Positions 50,086 through 62,422 of a stretch of 64,000 nt of DNA are shown here, one piece after another. Source of the DNA: Ehretia macrophylla (lineage: Eukaryota > Streptophyta > Magnoliopsida > Boraginales > Ehretiaceae). Position 1 is the stretch's first letter. Each line of letters starts with the position of its first letter. The position numbers were made by a program, and so were the translations under genes. The notes beneath the pieces are model-generated. The model did not search any database. It was not told where the DNA came from and was given only the letters and a program-made list of their open reading frames with translations. Where the stretch lies: NCBI GenBank assembly GCA_037974665.1, contig CM075772.1:41506552-41570551 (forward strand), read 5' to 3'.

Positions 50086-50097
50086 TAGTATCAGAGC
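50086..50097 (+). promoter_or_regulatory. Primer-binding site of the Ty3/gypsy element
   Basis: TAGTATCAGAGC, one change from the tRNA-Met consensus TGGTATCAGAGC, 14 bases after the LTR end. Confidence 0.8.
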
Positions 50098-50333
50098 TTA
50101 GATTGCCTAAGCTGGGTTTAACTCTCGGACAGTGGGTAGAGCCCTAAGATAATTAGGATGACTTGTTTATGTGTTATTGTGTGATAAATGTGCCTTCTAT
50201 GTTCTATGTGCTTAAGTGGTTTACATGCCTTAAATGTTTCTGGAATTGTTTCCATATTATGTTGCATATCTTATGCATTAGATTCTTAATTGTCATATTT
50301 CAATAAATTGTGCATCGTAATCTGTGCCTATAG

Positions 50334-53300
50334 ATGGCTGGTCCTAGTACCCGTACTACTAATAGGAGCGGTGAACCCCAAGAGACCGGAGATGCCTATC
50401 AAACTAATCCCGGTATAGCTATGTTTAATATGATGACAAATGCCATGGATCGTGTATCACGAGTGATGGAGCGACAAGATGCACGTGAAGCCAACAACAA
50501 CAACATCAACAACAAGAATGAGGGTAACCATGGGAGACATAGCAGAATGAGGGAATTCCTTGACTTTCGCCCGTCTAAATTCTACAGGGAAGCTGATGAT
50601 GAGAAAGCAGAGGCTTGGCTGTCTAAGATCGAGAATATTTTCAGGCCACTTGATTATATAGATGAAGAGAATGTGGAGTTTGCTGTATTTCTGTTGCACG
50701 GGGACGCCGAGCATTGGTGGTACATTGTAGATGTAACACCCCGATCCCTCTCGAGACCGGGAGTTCTATTAATCAATCTAATCACAACCCAATTCCAAAC
50801 CCGGGCAAAATTTTCAGGGAAAACGGACGGAGTCTCCCCTGTTTCTAGGCAAAAAGCAAACCTGCGACAACATATAAATGGACCAATACCATGTCCAAAC
50901 ATTCAACCACCTCAAGGCCATCCGAGCCTTGTTCTCAACAAGCAACCACAAGCAAATATACATACATTTTCAAGTACTAGACTATTCTAACTCTTCCTTT
51001 AACCATACAAACATGCTTAGTAATTAAACTACACCAACCTATTGCATAAGTTAGACTATCATATCTTTCTATCTCTTTCCTTTGTCATTACAAACATACA
51101 TTGAAATTAAGCTACCTTAACTAAATACATAATCTAACTTATCAAACTACTTCAACAATCTAATGAAACTTAAAATACATACTTCTTGACATTAAATACA
51201 TACAACATAAGGAAGCATATATCTTTACAACTTCGACACTCAAGCCACATAGGCACGCAAGACAACTTTTCAGGCACGAACTTTCACGAAATCACGAACT
51301 TTCCAGCTAACATGACATTTCCTGAAATGTGGTGGTGAGGAGTGAGTATACACAACACGTATACTCAGTGATGGCGAGACAGATATCGAGTTGGAGAGAA
51401 AGAAGATCGTGCAATGCAAAAAGATACAGTTAAGCAATACAATCAATAAAAAGCATACAATATAAACAACAATACAATTAAACAACTAAAGAAAGCACTA
51501 ACACAACCAATCAAAGCTATACCACACTTTGAAGGCTATGGTTCACTCGAGCGAGTAATGTATCGATCACGATTCCGATGACTTTAACGATGACGCGCTG
51601 GCCCAAACTACCTTATAACACCAGTTTGGAATACCCCGGAAGTATCCATCAACCTACGACCCAAATCCCCCTGGGAGGCAACCCAAGCGAGAAAGGGAAT
51701 AGCAGCGGAGCTAGAGCAACCAACACTGGCAACCCAAGGCTACCCAGAGAGGCCCATCACTCACGCACGAGACACTATGCAATGCAAGACTCGATACAAG
51801 GCGATAAACAAGCGATAAAGCCACACGTGGGAGAATAACAAAGTAGGTTACTCTCGCACGCAATAGCAGCAATCGATAAGCAATTCAATCCAAAACAACT
51901 CAAACAAGTATTTCAAGTAATTCTAAACATTCTATAGGCATAAAGACAAGAAAACACACAAAAACACAAATCGGCCCCAACTAACAAAACGCTACCATTT
52001 CCAAACGAGCCACGAGTTCTGGAAACCGACTTCGCCAACCCTCCTAGGTCACCATAAGGCACGTCTAAAGACCCCGAAACCTTACTTTACCCTAGAACTC
52101 GCGCAAAGCCCCGATTTCCCCCTTTCTCGTTTGAACTACAATTATAACAACCAAACACCCAACCAACGCCATAATCGCACCAAAAGTGCTTCCATGGCTT
52201 CCCGAAGCAATGCCAACACGCAAAACGAGAAAACGCTAAAGTCGACCTAAACGACCCCGACTTTCCCAAAGGCATAATTCTCATTTTTTCCACTACGCAA
52301 CCCAAAAAAACCACACATTTTAGCATTCTAGCATACCTAGCATATTTCTACATCAACAGAAAGCATAACAGCGCAACTTCAACGTTTCAAGGTTTTACTA
52401 TTCATAAAACACTATTCAATTAGCAATTTAATTTGTAATCACAACATTTAACCGCAGAAAATGTTACAAAGCTATAAATACATGTTCTACAAATGCCAAG
52501 GAACATTCTAGAAGCATCAAATCGCTTTAAATAACGATCTACGGATAAATCTAAAAATTGACAAAGTTAACATACATAACGTATAAATGCACAAATAACG
52601 ATGAAACCCTCACCTTAGACGCTCCTAGACGCTAGGAAAACCTCGTAGAGTGCCTCGGAAACCACCCCGTGGAAGCCCTCGCGAAGAATCGAAGAATTGA
52701 AGTTGAATTTTCTTTTTTTCTTCTCCTTATTTTTTCGGCCATGGCTGATCTGTTTTCAGCTCTCTTTTTTTATTTTATTTTTGTGCTATTTTAAGCTATT
52801 TTAAAATAGGCAACAAGTCAAATTGGTCAAGCTTTGGTCAAACTAACTTAACTTGGTCAAATAGGCTTATTTTAGGCATTTTAGGGCTAAAACATGTAAC
52901 ATAATTTTAATTCTAGCTAACAACAATTAAAATACAAAATTTAAGTCATCTAAATACTAGTTTCACTATTTGCTGAGGACTCGAATTCATTTCCTAACTA
53001 TCTCTCTCGATATGCAATGCACGTTGCGACAACAAAGAAGTAACAATTAATTCTCAAAGAACCTAAGAAATATATCAATTTTGGAAAGCATCATAGTTTA
53101 GAATTTACTTCGGTTCGGAGTTATCTTTCTCATTTATTTGAAAACCGAGTGATTTTAACGCAAAACAACCAAAACCAATTTTTAAAGAAATCAAAACAAT
53201 CAAGATAATCAATATTCATTTAAAATAATTAATTTCACTAGTTCTAGAATATTTTAAAGAATTATAAAGTTAATATAAAGCTACAAATGAGGGTTAATAT

Positions 53301-54188
53301 AAACACATAGTCAAACACAATTAAACCCTAACATTTAAGATAACACTTAATTAGTCACAAGAAAGGAAATTCAATTTACTATAATTATCAGGAATAGGTA
53401 ATAATCTTTAATTATTCAATTTACAACTACTAAATGCTTCCAAGAGGAATATTAAAATAGTGCAAATTAGTTGATTTAACTAATTAAACATTTAATCAGA
53501 TGCAGTTAGGTGCTATTAAATGCATGCCGGGTTCGGCTTATCACAGTAGAGGCACTGTGGGAGACTGATCAGACACCTCGCTTGTGGGGTAATTTCGTTA
53601 AGGCATTTAAGGAGAAATATGTACCAGCAGTTTCCAAGCAGAGGCGGATCGAGGAGTTCATGCACTTGACCCAGGGTAATATGACGGTGGCCCAGTACAA
53701 GGCTCGTTTTGATCGACTGTCCCGTTATGCTCAATATATGGTTTGTACTCCAGAGGCAAAAATGTGGAAATTTACTATTGGATTGAGGCCAGAGATTCAG
53801 GACCAGTTGGCTTCTCATGACTTCGATACCTATTCTGCTGCCTCTCGAGTTGAGAAGAGGAAACTAGATGGAGCCGGTTCGAGTCAGCCGAACAAGAAAT
53901 CATACTAGCCTCCAGGTCAGCAGAGGAAATTCCAGAGTCAGGGTCGTAACCAGGGCCAGAGCCAGAACAGACCAATGAATAACCGTGGCCCGACTAAAGC
54001 ATCATCAGCCTCTTCCACCCGCGGGTCCACAGGTAGTTCACCTGCTTCTCAGACTGCCATCTGTTCGTATTGTAACAGGAAGGGTCATACCTAGGCCCAG
54101 TGTTGGAGAAAATTGGGGCGATGTATAGGTTGTGGCAGCGATCAGCACCGGGTTAAGGATTGCCCTAAATGGCACATTGTGATGTTGG
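50334..54188 (+). pseudogene. Ty3/gypsy gag, interrupted by a solo LTR and two stops
   Basis: Gag packages element RNA into cytoplasmic virus-like particles. The ORF starts at the first ATG after the leader. It has an Asn-rich linker and then the retrotransposon gag capsid core: FYREADDEKAEAWLSKIE, later HGDAEHWW ending at 50731. After the inserted LTR the core continues from 53551 (FKEKYVP, FMHLTQGNMTV, FDRLSRYA), in the same codon phase across the insertion once one copy of the GTAGA site is discounted. A stop follows at 53906-53908. The nucleic-acid-binding region downstream has two CCHC knuckles, CX2CX4HX4C, at about 54062-54103 and 54122-54163. A second stop (54092-54094) lies inside the first knuckle. 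The gene is dead. Confidence 0.9.
50732..53545 (-). mobile_element. Solo LTR of the 22555-array family, minus orientation, in gag
   Basis: 2814 bp flanked by GTAGA at 50727-50731 and 53546-53550. It starts TGTAACACCCC and ends GCTTATCACA, the complement of the array LTR ends. It carries the palindrome TGAGTATAC/GTATACTCA at 51343-51367. It has no interior and no second LTR, so it is the product of LTR-LTR recombination after a full insertion. Open frames in it (for example 51578-51838 on the plus strand) mirror those of the other LTR copies. Confidence 0.94.
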
Positions 54189-54510
54189 ATGGTGAATTTG
54201 ATCATGGACTTGGTTAATGAATGGTTAATTAGTTGTAATTTTATTAGATAACGTTGTAACTAATTCTATCATTCATTAGTATGTAATTGAGACATAAGTC
54301 TCGTTTTATTTTCTTGCAATTGAGAGAAATTTGTAGTGAGACATAATGTATGTAATTTCTAGAAGAAGTTTGCAAGAAGACCATTGGAGACTTTCAAAGA
54401 GTTGGAGGTGCTATGGATCTTTGAAGAAATCAAGAAGACATGTTGATGTGTTTCTTTAGTTTTTTTTTTTGTCTTGATTTGATTCATAGTCCAAGTCCAT
54501 GATCCACCAT
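54189..54510. repeat. Inverted repeat spanning the gypsy/copia junction
   Basis: GATCATGGACTTGG (54200-54213) is perfectly complementary to CCAAGTCCATGATC (54491-54504). Outside it, ATGGTG (54189-54194) pairs with CACCAT (54505-54510) across a 5-base bulge. The arms enclose 277 bp of AT-rich non-coding sequence. It could be a small foldback or MITE-like insertion, or chance structure of the copia leader. Confidence 0.6.
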
Positions 54511-55584
54511 GATGTATGATTTTACATGTATGTTTATTTATTTGCCTATATGTGATGTATGCTTGTAAATGAACTAATGTGCAAAGTAAGATCTAAATAA
54601 ATTCAAAATCTTCCTACGTGCAAACATATTAGATTGTAAAGCGGTAAAAGTGTTTATCATTGCCCTCCACTATCCTAGGTTATATTTGCTCGATTGGGTA
54701 TGTCTTGGCTAACCCAAAGGTAGGAAGACGTATTCCATGAAAGTATTATATTTACCTAGCAATCATAGTGATGTTGTGTTGTTCCAATATCACGAGGCCA
54801 ATAACGTACCAAAGCTGAGGTTCGGGATTCAAATTGTCGCAACACTGTGACAGTGGGTGTAATATAACTAGATCACGTTTCCAATAATGCACCAAACCTG
54901 AGGTTATGGTGATTTAGGGGAAAAATGGTCATATCCTATATAGTGATATAGATAGTAATTGTTGCTAACTCTTTGTATGTATATTCCAATAATGCACCAA
55001 AGTTGAGGGGTATTCATATTAAAGAGAATCATGGTCACCTACTAATGAGTCTTCAATTAGATTCACGATCTCATTTAGGAAGTGTGGGATTCGATAAAAA
55101 TTAGTGGGAGGTATCATTTAATTAAAGGCCAAATTAAATGTTTTAACAAGTTTATATCAACTAGCGATCTTATTTTCTGCATACGTTTATGGCTACAACA
55201 ATGAACCCATTTTTAATTACCTAGACAATATATAGCGTAACCGGACCAAACTTTTTGAATTAACGATTTTGTCTATGAATGGTTCTTAGAAACTTAATCA
55301 AGTCTTAGAATTAAATGCCCCGTTATTTTTCATCTTGATAATGTATCAAAACAAAAAATTGTAGTACTTATGGTTGATAAGTAAAACAAGTTAAATATGC
55401 TAAGGAGTTGTATTCTTTCATAGTTTGCATATGCGAATGCAAGATGTAAAGAATATGATTCTAAACTAGCAAATGGTTGTGTGGTAAGCATATTCAATAG
55501 CATGATATAAGATATAAATGGAATTCATTCTCATAATTGTATTTCCTCTTTGATTAGTGGTAATGCAAAGAAGAAAGATAAAGA
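54511..55584 (+). other. Copia-related non-coding or gag-decayed stretch with repeated motif
   Basis: No protein motif can be read. The word CCAATAATGCACCAAA followed by a TGAGG-like end occurs at 54798-54820, 54881-54903 and 54986-55008, with small changes. Confidence 0.5.
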
Positions 55585-58240
55585 AAGATGATTTCTATTA
55601 GCTAGTTGGAGCATGTCTAAAAAGAAAATTAAGGATCGTATAGGCATATGTGAAAGATGTTTTCATAGCCTAGTAACCAGACATTAAAAGAGGTTTTAAT
55701 CCAAAGTATCTTTATAGCTTGAAGGTCGAGGTTGTAAAGCTACTATGAATTATAAATCTTCTTTTATTGTGATTGGTACTACTATGTGTTTTAGATTCTA
55801 GTGAAACATTGATATATGTGTTCGAGAATAGAATCTTAATCACAGTAGTGCGCTTGCGGAAGCGTGGAATGTTTTCAGTGTTAGCAAATGAAACAAAGGT
55901 TATTGCGTTAGCTAAAGAAAATTTGTTTGGATACCTTCTGGATATATTTTGGATTTTAAGGATTATACCTAAATGATGTTAGGAATAAAATGTATATTCC
56001 TAAAGCTTGTAAAAGCGCATTATGGTGTAGTCTTTATTATCTTGATATGGACGAAAGATGTATTGCAAACATATTGTCAACCGTTATAACCATCCACCAA
56101 ATTTTAAAATTACTCAAATAATCCAAATCAATTGTAGTTTCTACATGATTAGGTTTTTCTAATAATAAGATGATGATTAGGTTGGTTTGATTAACTAATA
56201 CATCTTATTTATTGGAATGGTAACCAAGTCATCCTTTGTTTGACAAAGAATTGAAACTACTAGGCTATTTGGATTAGTACATGTTGTTGTATTTAGAGCT
56301 ATTTGTGAATAGGCTCGTATAGGAAAATTTATTAGTACATTATGATCGGATCATGAAGGTAAAATACTTAAGTACTATTTTGTTTGAGTATCCCAAATTT
56401 TGATATAGTATCGAAATTAACAATGCCCGGTGTACCACAATTAAATGGGGTTTTCTTAGTGAAAAAATTGTGCTTTGTTGGACATAGTACATTTGTTGAT
56501 TAGATTTAACCTATCATCTTATGTATTTGTGGGTCGTACTTTCCTCAATTTAATTTTATGTTGAATAGTAAATTCCTACTATTGCTAGAACTTTATATTT
56601 GATATAAGTTGGACAGCAACCAAAGATTAAATGTGTTAATTTTTTGGTTTGTCCTACTTTTATTGAAAAGTTTTATAAGGACTAGTAGGAGTTTTGGTTA
56701 AAGGTAATTTTATAGTATATCCTAGTTTTGTAGGATATAATTTCTATTTAATGATCAATGTCTATTGATCTATTATATTGTAATTTTTCTTGAAGAAAAG
56801 GTTTTGTTCAAGAAGATGTTACTTTCTAATAAAATAGAAATTGAGAAAGCGTCCTCAAAAGCTATAAAATCACCTAGACCAAAGTAACGAATCTATTCAA
56901 TTCGGTCCGGAATGTGTCTTCACACAAGATCTTTTTAAATCTAGTAGTGTATCTCATTCTTTAAAAGAATATATGGATATCCTTTTGGGATGCAAAAAGG
57001 TTGTTTGTGTATTTGAGATAATGATCAATTAGTTGATCCTATGATTTACAAAAAAAATGGTATATGTGATATCGACTCCAAGAAACTATATAATGTAAAG
57101 CATGTTGATTAGACTGCATATACTTTAACTTAATCTGGATATTGATTTCTGAGATAAAAGTTAAAGTTAATGGAAAAAGGCTGGTGACATTTTATAGCTA
57201 GATTGGTTTGTTAAAAGATATCATCAAATGCAAAAGTGTTGGCTATGATGAAGTATTTTTACCAATTATTGTGCTTTAGTCTCGTTGTATTATGCTAGTC
57301 ATTATAGCACATTGTATTACTATATTGATGATTCTGATATATTGATATGAGTAATATGTGCATACTTGATAAATCTACTTGTGGATTTTTAAGTAAATTT
57401 CTTGGAATTGTTTTGTCCAATTCTATTGAGATTAAAGAGTTAGATTTTATTTAGAATGTGGATAAACCTTGTGATTGCAGAAGAATTAGTGGGAGTGCAT
57501 CCACTTTTCTATTACTGCAATAATGATGACTTGGATATCATGGTTGATGATATGTGTGTTGTGATATTAATTAAAGTCTACTCATATTAAATGTTCTCCG
57601 TTTGGAACTTGTCATTCGTATCTTGTGAATTCGTAGCTATGATAATAGTAGGAAGATATTACTCGGCATATTTCTTAGATTGTACAAAGAGTGTTTTTGA
57701 AGGTGTTCAAGAAACTCTAGCTGAATAGCAAATTTGTATTGAAGTTATAGTAACTTCATATTTGCTATACTATGTACAAGAATTGATATAATTGTAAAGT
57801 GTTACGAGTAGATATCAGTCCAATCCAGGTTTGGGAACGCTGGATAGAATTAAAGTATATTCTTAAGTACTTGGGATGCACCAAAGATATATTTTGGTTT
57901 ATGGAGGAGGCAAATTCTGTAGTGATGGATTTACTTGTTCAAATTCTTGACCTTAATCTTATAATAGAATCTCTATGTTAGGGTTCACGTTTATTTGTAG
58001 TGGGAGCTCAGTAAGTTAGAAAGGTTCTAAACAAACTATAGATTCCATTACATAACTCCTGTCTTTTGTGATATGTAATATTACAAAAGAAATTGTTTGG
58101 ATCGAAGAAATCATACGAGTTGGTTATGGTTCCTACTGTTAAGTTGTGATGCTTTTGTGTTACGACGATACGAAGCTACTGCACAAGCTTGTGGAACCTA
58201 GGTCTCACTATATGTCCAAACATTTAGGAAATGTGTTTCC
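55585..58240 (+). pseudogene. Ty1/copia pol remnants (integrase, RT, RNase H)
   Basis: Readable pieces in changing frames are as follows. A GAG-pre-integrase-like KKKIKDRIG is at about 55618-55650. The integrase C-terminal motif TMPGVPQLNG is at 56420-56449. The start of RT, an ARLV block followed by YDEVFLP, is at about 57190-57265. The RNase H region is at 57799-57981, where a SNPGLEHW-like block survives in shifted frames and ILKYLGCTKDIFW is intact. A degenerate AxAQA block at about 58165-58190 corresponds to the copia DNxGAxAQAKEP motif. The catalytic YVDD of RT and the integrase DDE cannot be read intact. There are multiple stops throughout, so no product is made. Confidence 0.8.
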
Positions 58241-58431
58241 ATCTTCATGCATTACATCTGTAGCAAATAACCATATTAAGATATGTCTTTGCTGAAAACG
58301 GCCACATCTCTTGATGTAGTTGACCCACTAACCGTAGCTATGAACCTATCACAGCTAGGTCCTCGTTTTGAGAAGATGGATATGAGATATCATTGTTTGT
58401 TGTACTAATACTGTGTTGTATAGCATTAGTG

Positions 58432-58443
58432 CAAGTGGGAGAT
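58432..58443 (+). promoter_or_regulatory. Copia polypurine tract
   Basis: CAAGTGGGAGAT directly precedes the LTR start TGTTAGAGATATG. AGTGGGAGATTGTTAG is a frequent copia 3' junction. Confidence 0.75.
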
Positions 58444-60636
58444 TGTTAGAGATATGCCCTAATGCTACATATTTGGATGACATATATTGGGGCATTTTGA
58501 CATTAACTTGTACATTATGGCATCTATGTTTATATATGTGTTTTCATATTGACATGATTAGCACATTCATATTCTCCTTCTTTATGTATATGAATGAGTC
58601 CCTAGTATTTTCATTAGAAGAATGTATTCCAAAAGCATTTAGAATATGTTGGCGTATTTTCTTAATATGATAAATACTTAAAGGATTCATAGTCCTTAGA
58701 TTATTTGATCGGGACTTGAATAATCTATTACGTACTGTCACATGTGTTGTTACCTTTGATCAACATAAGGATGTTGATAATAAAGGATGGTGAGCCACGT
58801 GCCATAAGAGCGTAGGGATGCGATTAACAAACATGTGGGTGGTTATTAATTGAATAGTTCATTGAATGTGACGTGAATAACAAATTACATGATTTTGGAT
58901 TAATAATTTGTTATCCTTTGCGATTGTGCATGTAATCCTTAGACTTGAGACATTACAATTGTCATATGTATTAGGGTTCAATTCAAGCGTTTGCATAATG
59001 CCTGTCTCGACAAACGAGATGAGATACATCCTCTCGCAGTTTCATTCGTATGGTATAATGATTGACAGGTAGTGGTCAAGATAGGATCCATTAACCTCTG
59101 GCGTGAGGTGATGTCCTATGCAATCTAAGCTTGGTTGTTTAATGAGGAAATCCTTGGCCAAGGTATGAATGATGGAGAAAGGGTTTTCCATGTGTCATCT
59201 CTCATTACACCAATTAGATCTATGCATAGTATCGAGTTTATGAACTTAATCGAATCATGGTTCTTACTCGACGGGACAACTAATGGAAGGATTGGATTGC
59301 ACGGTAATCGGCGACTATAAATAGGTTCATTATGTGATTACTTAATTGCCTTATAAATTGTCTTGATATGTTGCTAGACTTCACTCAAGACCTTTAGGGC
59401 ATTTCAAGAATTGAAGGAGAAATTCTTGAAACAAATCAAGAACCTGATTAACATTAAAGGTGTTTAATGTTTCTTTAGTGCTATTGGGCTATGAACCTAG
59501 AAAGTCACACCATATTAGCAAGGAGATTAAGTCTTGCTTGGACTTGAATCATTTTCTCTAATAAATTATTAAGAGTTAATAGTTGTAGTCTCAACCATTA
59601 AAAGTTAATGGGGCAAATTTGTAAGATTGACAAAGATTTGGGTGCTTAGTGCAAATAGGTAAAATATGATTGATTCCTATTGGTTGCCAACATGTTGATG
59701 TGGAAAAGAATTAGCCAATAAACACAAAGCACCAAGATCAAAATCCTAGCCATCCATCTATTAATCCAAGGGTTGAAAAATCGTCAACAATTGTAGGCTT
59801 TATTTAAGTGTTAAATAATGCCAACTTATCTTGAGAAGGCAATTGAAAGACAAATATGTTTGTATGTGTATGTTCTTTCATGGGAAAATCAATGCAAGAG
59901 AAGACAAATACATTTTGCTCTTTTTGCATGAATCAAGGAAAAGAGAAAAACAAGAAAAAGCCTTGTCTCTTGGTCTTGTGTCTTCTCGGTCAAAGCAAGA
60001 GAAAGAAGACAAAGACTTCTTCAATTGTTGCAAACCATACACAGCTAATTGAGGAGAGAGATAGAAAATTCTGCTCAATTTTTCTCATGCTCATACACGG
60101 CTAAGTGAGTGAAGTAGAGAAAGCTTTTGAAGTCTTCTTCATTCTAAAAAATACAGCCACACATACATACACAAAGTGAGTTGCAAGAACACAAGTGGTT
60201 GTTCTTCATTTTGCTTTGTCATCTTGGATTAAATTGAGACTTGGAAAGACAACTAAACTAAGAGTAGTTTTAAGTAATCTTTCAAAAGTGAGAAGTTTTC
60301 TTGTCCATGAATCTTCCAAGGAGTTTGCTAGTACTACAACTCAAGGATGAGGAAAGGCTTCTTCAAATTGTTAGGTGGACAATCTAGGACTTCTACACTT
60401 GTGGAAGGTTCAAGGAGTTCTCAAAGCTTCACCAAATGATTTCAACCTTTGGTCTTCAAGAGGTATTCTTCTCTTCTTGTATTACCTTTGGTTTAAGATG
60501 TATATTTCATAAATATCAAGTATTGGGATTGACTACACATATGAATGTCATATATGCTATGAAAAATTGTATTTCATGCTATCTTCCACTGCAAATTTTT
60601 TATTCTATATGTGCAATCCCGAATATCGATCCTTCA
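58444..60636 (+). repeat. 3' LTR of the Ty1/copia element
   Basis: About 2.2 kb starting TGTTAGAGATATGCCC and ending CGATCCTTCA. A TATA box, TATAAATAGG, lies at 59316-59325 and would mark the U3/R promoter. There is only one copy in the window, so the right end rests on the terminal CA and the composition change. Open frames within it (for example 59831-60052) show no domain. Confidence 0.65.
59316..59325 (+). promoter_or_regulatory. TATA box in the copia LTR
   Basis: TATAAATAGG in the middle of the LTR, in the sense orientation, where a polymerase II start would lie about 30 bases downstream. Confidence 0.6.
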
Positions 60637-60719
60637 CGTAGATCATCGCTGTTCTTAACCGAGACTCAGGTTAAGCTTTGTCTCAGAACCTTGTGGTGTT
60701 AAAAGTAAAGCATCCCGAG

Positions 60720-62410
60720 GTTCAGGCATCTCGTTGAGCGTAGAGAAGCATTGGGAACCCTAATTTCTTTCTTCGGAGCCGTTTCTTTTCCCATCCCCCC
60801 GCCCCGGCAAAGCGCTTCGCTTCCAGTTCTTCGGAAGAGTCAACTTACGTCTCCCTGCTTCATTGATTGGGGGGAAAAGGAACCGTCTACCAGCTGGGAA
60901 GCTAGACATAAACTAAGTGGCTTGATGAGGATAACTAAGCTGACACGCCAGAGTTGCCTGCTGGCACAATAGGGTAGTACCTTACCGCACCGCAGGCGGG
61001 TACGCGATAGCATTCGTGGTAGTGCTTCAGGATTCCAATGTATTGCGTCCAAGATCAGAACGAGCTTGCCGGCGAACCACTGCCGTCCCATTCTTGAGTG
61101 AGCTGGAGCGCAGCCATCTTATCCACTAAACTAGCTAAAAGCTATCGCTTCGGGTCGAAGCACTAAAAGAAAATGACCGGGAAACGCGGCGGCATAGGAA
61201 CCAAAGGACCCCTACTAGTAAAAGGAAAACGGAAGTGCGCTCCTGCGCACCAACTGAAAAAGCCAAGTCCCTTTTTAATAATAATAAGGTAAGCTTCATA
61301 GCTCCAACCTCGTAAAGGGGCTTTGATGCCCTTTGTATAGGTTGGGTTGCTGGATACAGGATCCTCGTAGTAGGTTGGACCAACATCCAGCCGAAAGAGG
61401 GCAGTCTTTAGAAACAATAGGTTGGGAAAGCAAGAGAACGCTTCGCCTTTTCTTATATTCTTCCCGCCCTAGGAATAGGAGTAGCTAGAGCCCCGAGAAA
61501 GCGAGAATTTTTGAGGACTAACAGTAACTAGGCACAGTATAAAATGGAACAACGTATGAGCGTAAGCTATAAAAGGGCAGCGAAGGGAAATCGGCCACGA
61601 GTTACAAAGCTCCAATAAGGTATCAAGAGGGCTATCACAGTCAAGTGCGAAGCAATTACCCCTATTCCTATTTGGGGAGTTGAGGCGAAAAATGGCTTGA
61701 TGAACCATTTTGTTCATTCCTCTCCCTATCGATCGAGCATCTTCAAACCTCGCACCGGCCCCATTCACTTACTTTTCGTAGAGGCTATAAGTACACTATG
61801 CCACACAACTATGAATAGTATAGTGTGGTTGAAATACAAGAGTATAGGCCACTTTTTCCGGAATGCAGTCCGAGATAATCGTAACTGTGTATATATAGAA
61901 ATATATCTTCGATGCTGTCATTTTGAAATGTCTGCTTCTACCGCTATTTCACCTCCCAAAGTGCAAAGTTTCTTGATGAGCGAAGATGAGGAAACGGGAG
62001 CAAGAAAACCAATAATATCTTTCTTGTCCTTCTACTTAAGGGGAAAAGAGAAGCGCTTTTGCTACGGAGAAAGAGAACGGTTAGCGCGAAGGTTTCAAGA
62101 CTTAGCGGAGCGTTAGTGAAGCTAGATTCTCATAGCCAGGTGCTTCGAGTTAGCAAAGCGCTGTAGTAGCGCCGAAGCCTTATGTGCTATAATGCTGAGC
62201 CAATGACACTTCACCTTATCTATAGAAGTAGTCAATTGAGTTCTAAATGAATTAGCTTCTTGGTAATAGCTCAATCTATAGATAGAAAGCCCTATGTTGG
62301 GCAACTACCACGTTAGGTTTGGAGAGAGATAGGACCGGTTATATAATAGGAGAAGCAGATGCAAGTTTTTTCTTTCAATAGCTGGCCAAATGACTACAGG
62401 ATCATCGATC
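60720..62410 (+). other. Possible 3' part of nad7 intron 4 (group II)
   Basis: In angiosperms nad7 exon 5 is preceded by a cis-spliced group II intron of nearly this length, so position suggests intron sequence. I cannot point to a convincing domain V or the branch-point A, and the exon 4 side is absent. Treat it as a positional guess. A 139-codon frame at 61697-62116 lies inside, without a recognised domain. Confidence 0.35.
61697..62116 (+). CDS. 139-codon ORF of unknown function
   Basis: Open from ATG to TAG. The product is basic, with no membrane helix or signal peptide. Residues 118-139 are Arg/Glu-rich (GKEKRFCYGERERLARR). No intron maturase motif or other family is recognised. It lies upstream of nad7 exon 5 in what may be intron sequence, and may be a chance ORF of plant mitochondrial type. 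Confidence 0.25.
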   Translation: MMNHFVHSSPYRSSIFKPRTGPIHLLFVEAISTLCHTTMNSIVWLKYKSIGHFFRNAVRDNRNCVYIEIYLRCCHFEMSASTAISPPKVQSFLMSEDEETGARKPIISFLSFYLRGKEKRFCYGERERLARRFQDLAER

Positions 62411-62422
62411 TACTCTACCTCA

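Larger units (their letters stand above)
46796..54188 (+). mobile_element. Truncated Ty3/gypsy retrotransposon (5' LTR and gag)
   Basis: A 3.28-kb LTR, a primer site and a gag gene with two zinc knuckles are in order. The sequence then breaks off near 54188, where protease would be expected to follow. RT, RNase H, integrase and the 3' LTR are missing, and what follows is copia-derived. The left target site would be GGACA, but no right copy can be identified. A 2.8-kb solo LTR is inserted in gag. Confidence 0.85.
54189..60636 (+). mobile_element. Decayed, 5'-truncated Ty1/copia retrotransposon
   Basis: Domain remnants lie in copia order (pre-integrase, integrase, RT, RNase H), ending with a purine-rich tract and a long 3' LTR. 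Many stops and shifts make it non-coding. A 5' LTR and primer site are not found. The left boundary adjoins the broken gypsy gag near a 54189-54510 inverted repeat. Integrase before RT identifies copia rather than gypsy. The right end at 60636 is judged from the CA terminus and the change in composition and is uncertain by tens of bases. Confidence 0.75.

Noticed and set aside
59831-60104. Overlapping ORFs in the copia LTR
   Set aside because: A-rich, Lys-rich low-complexity products without a domain, inside an LTR.
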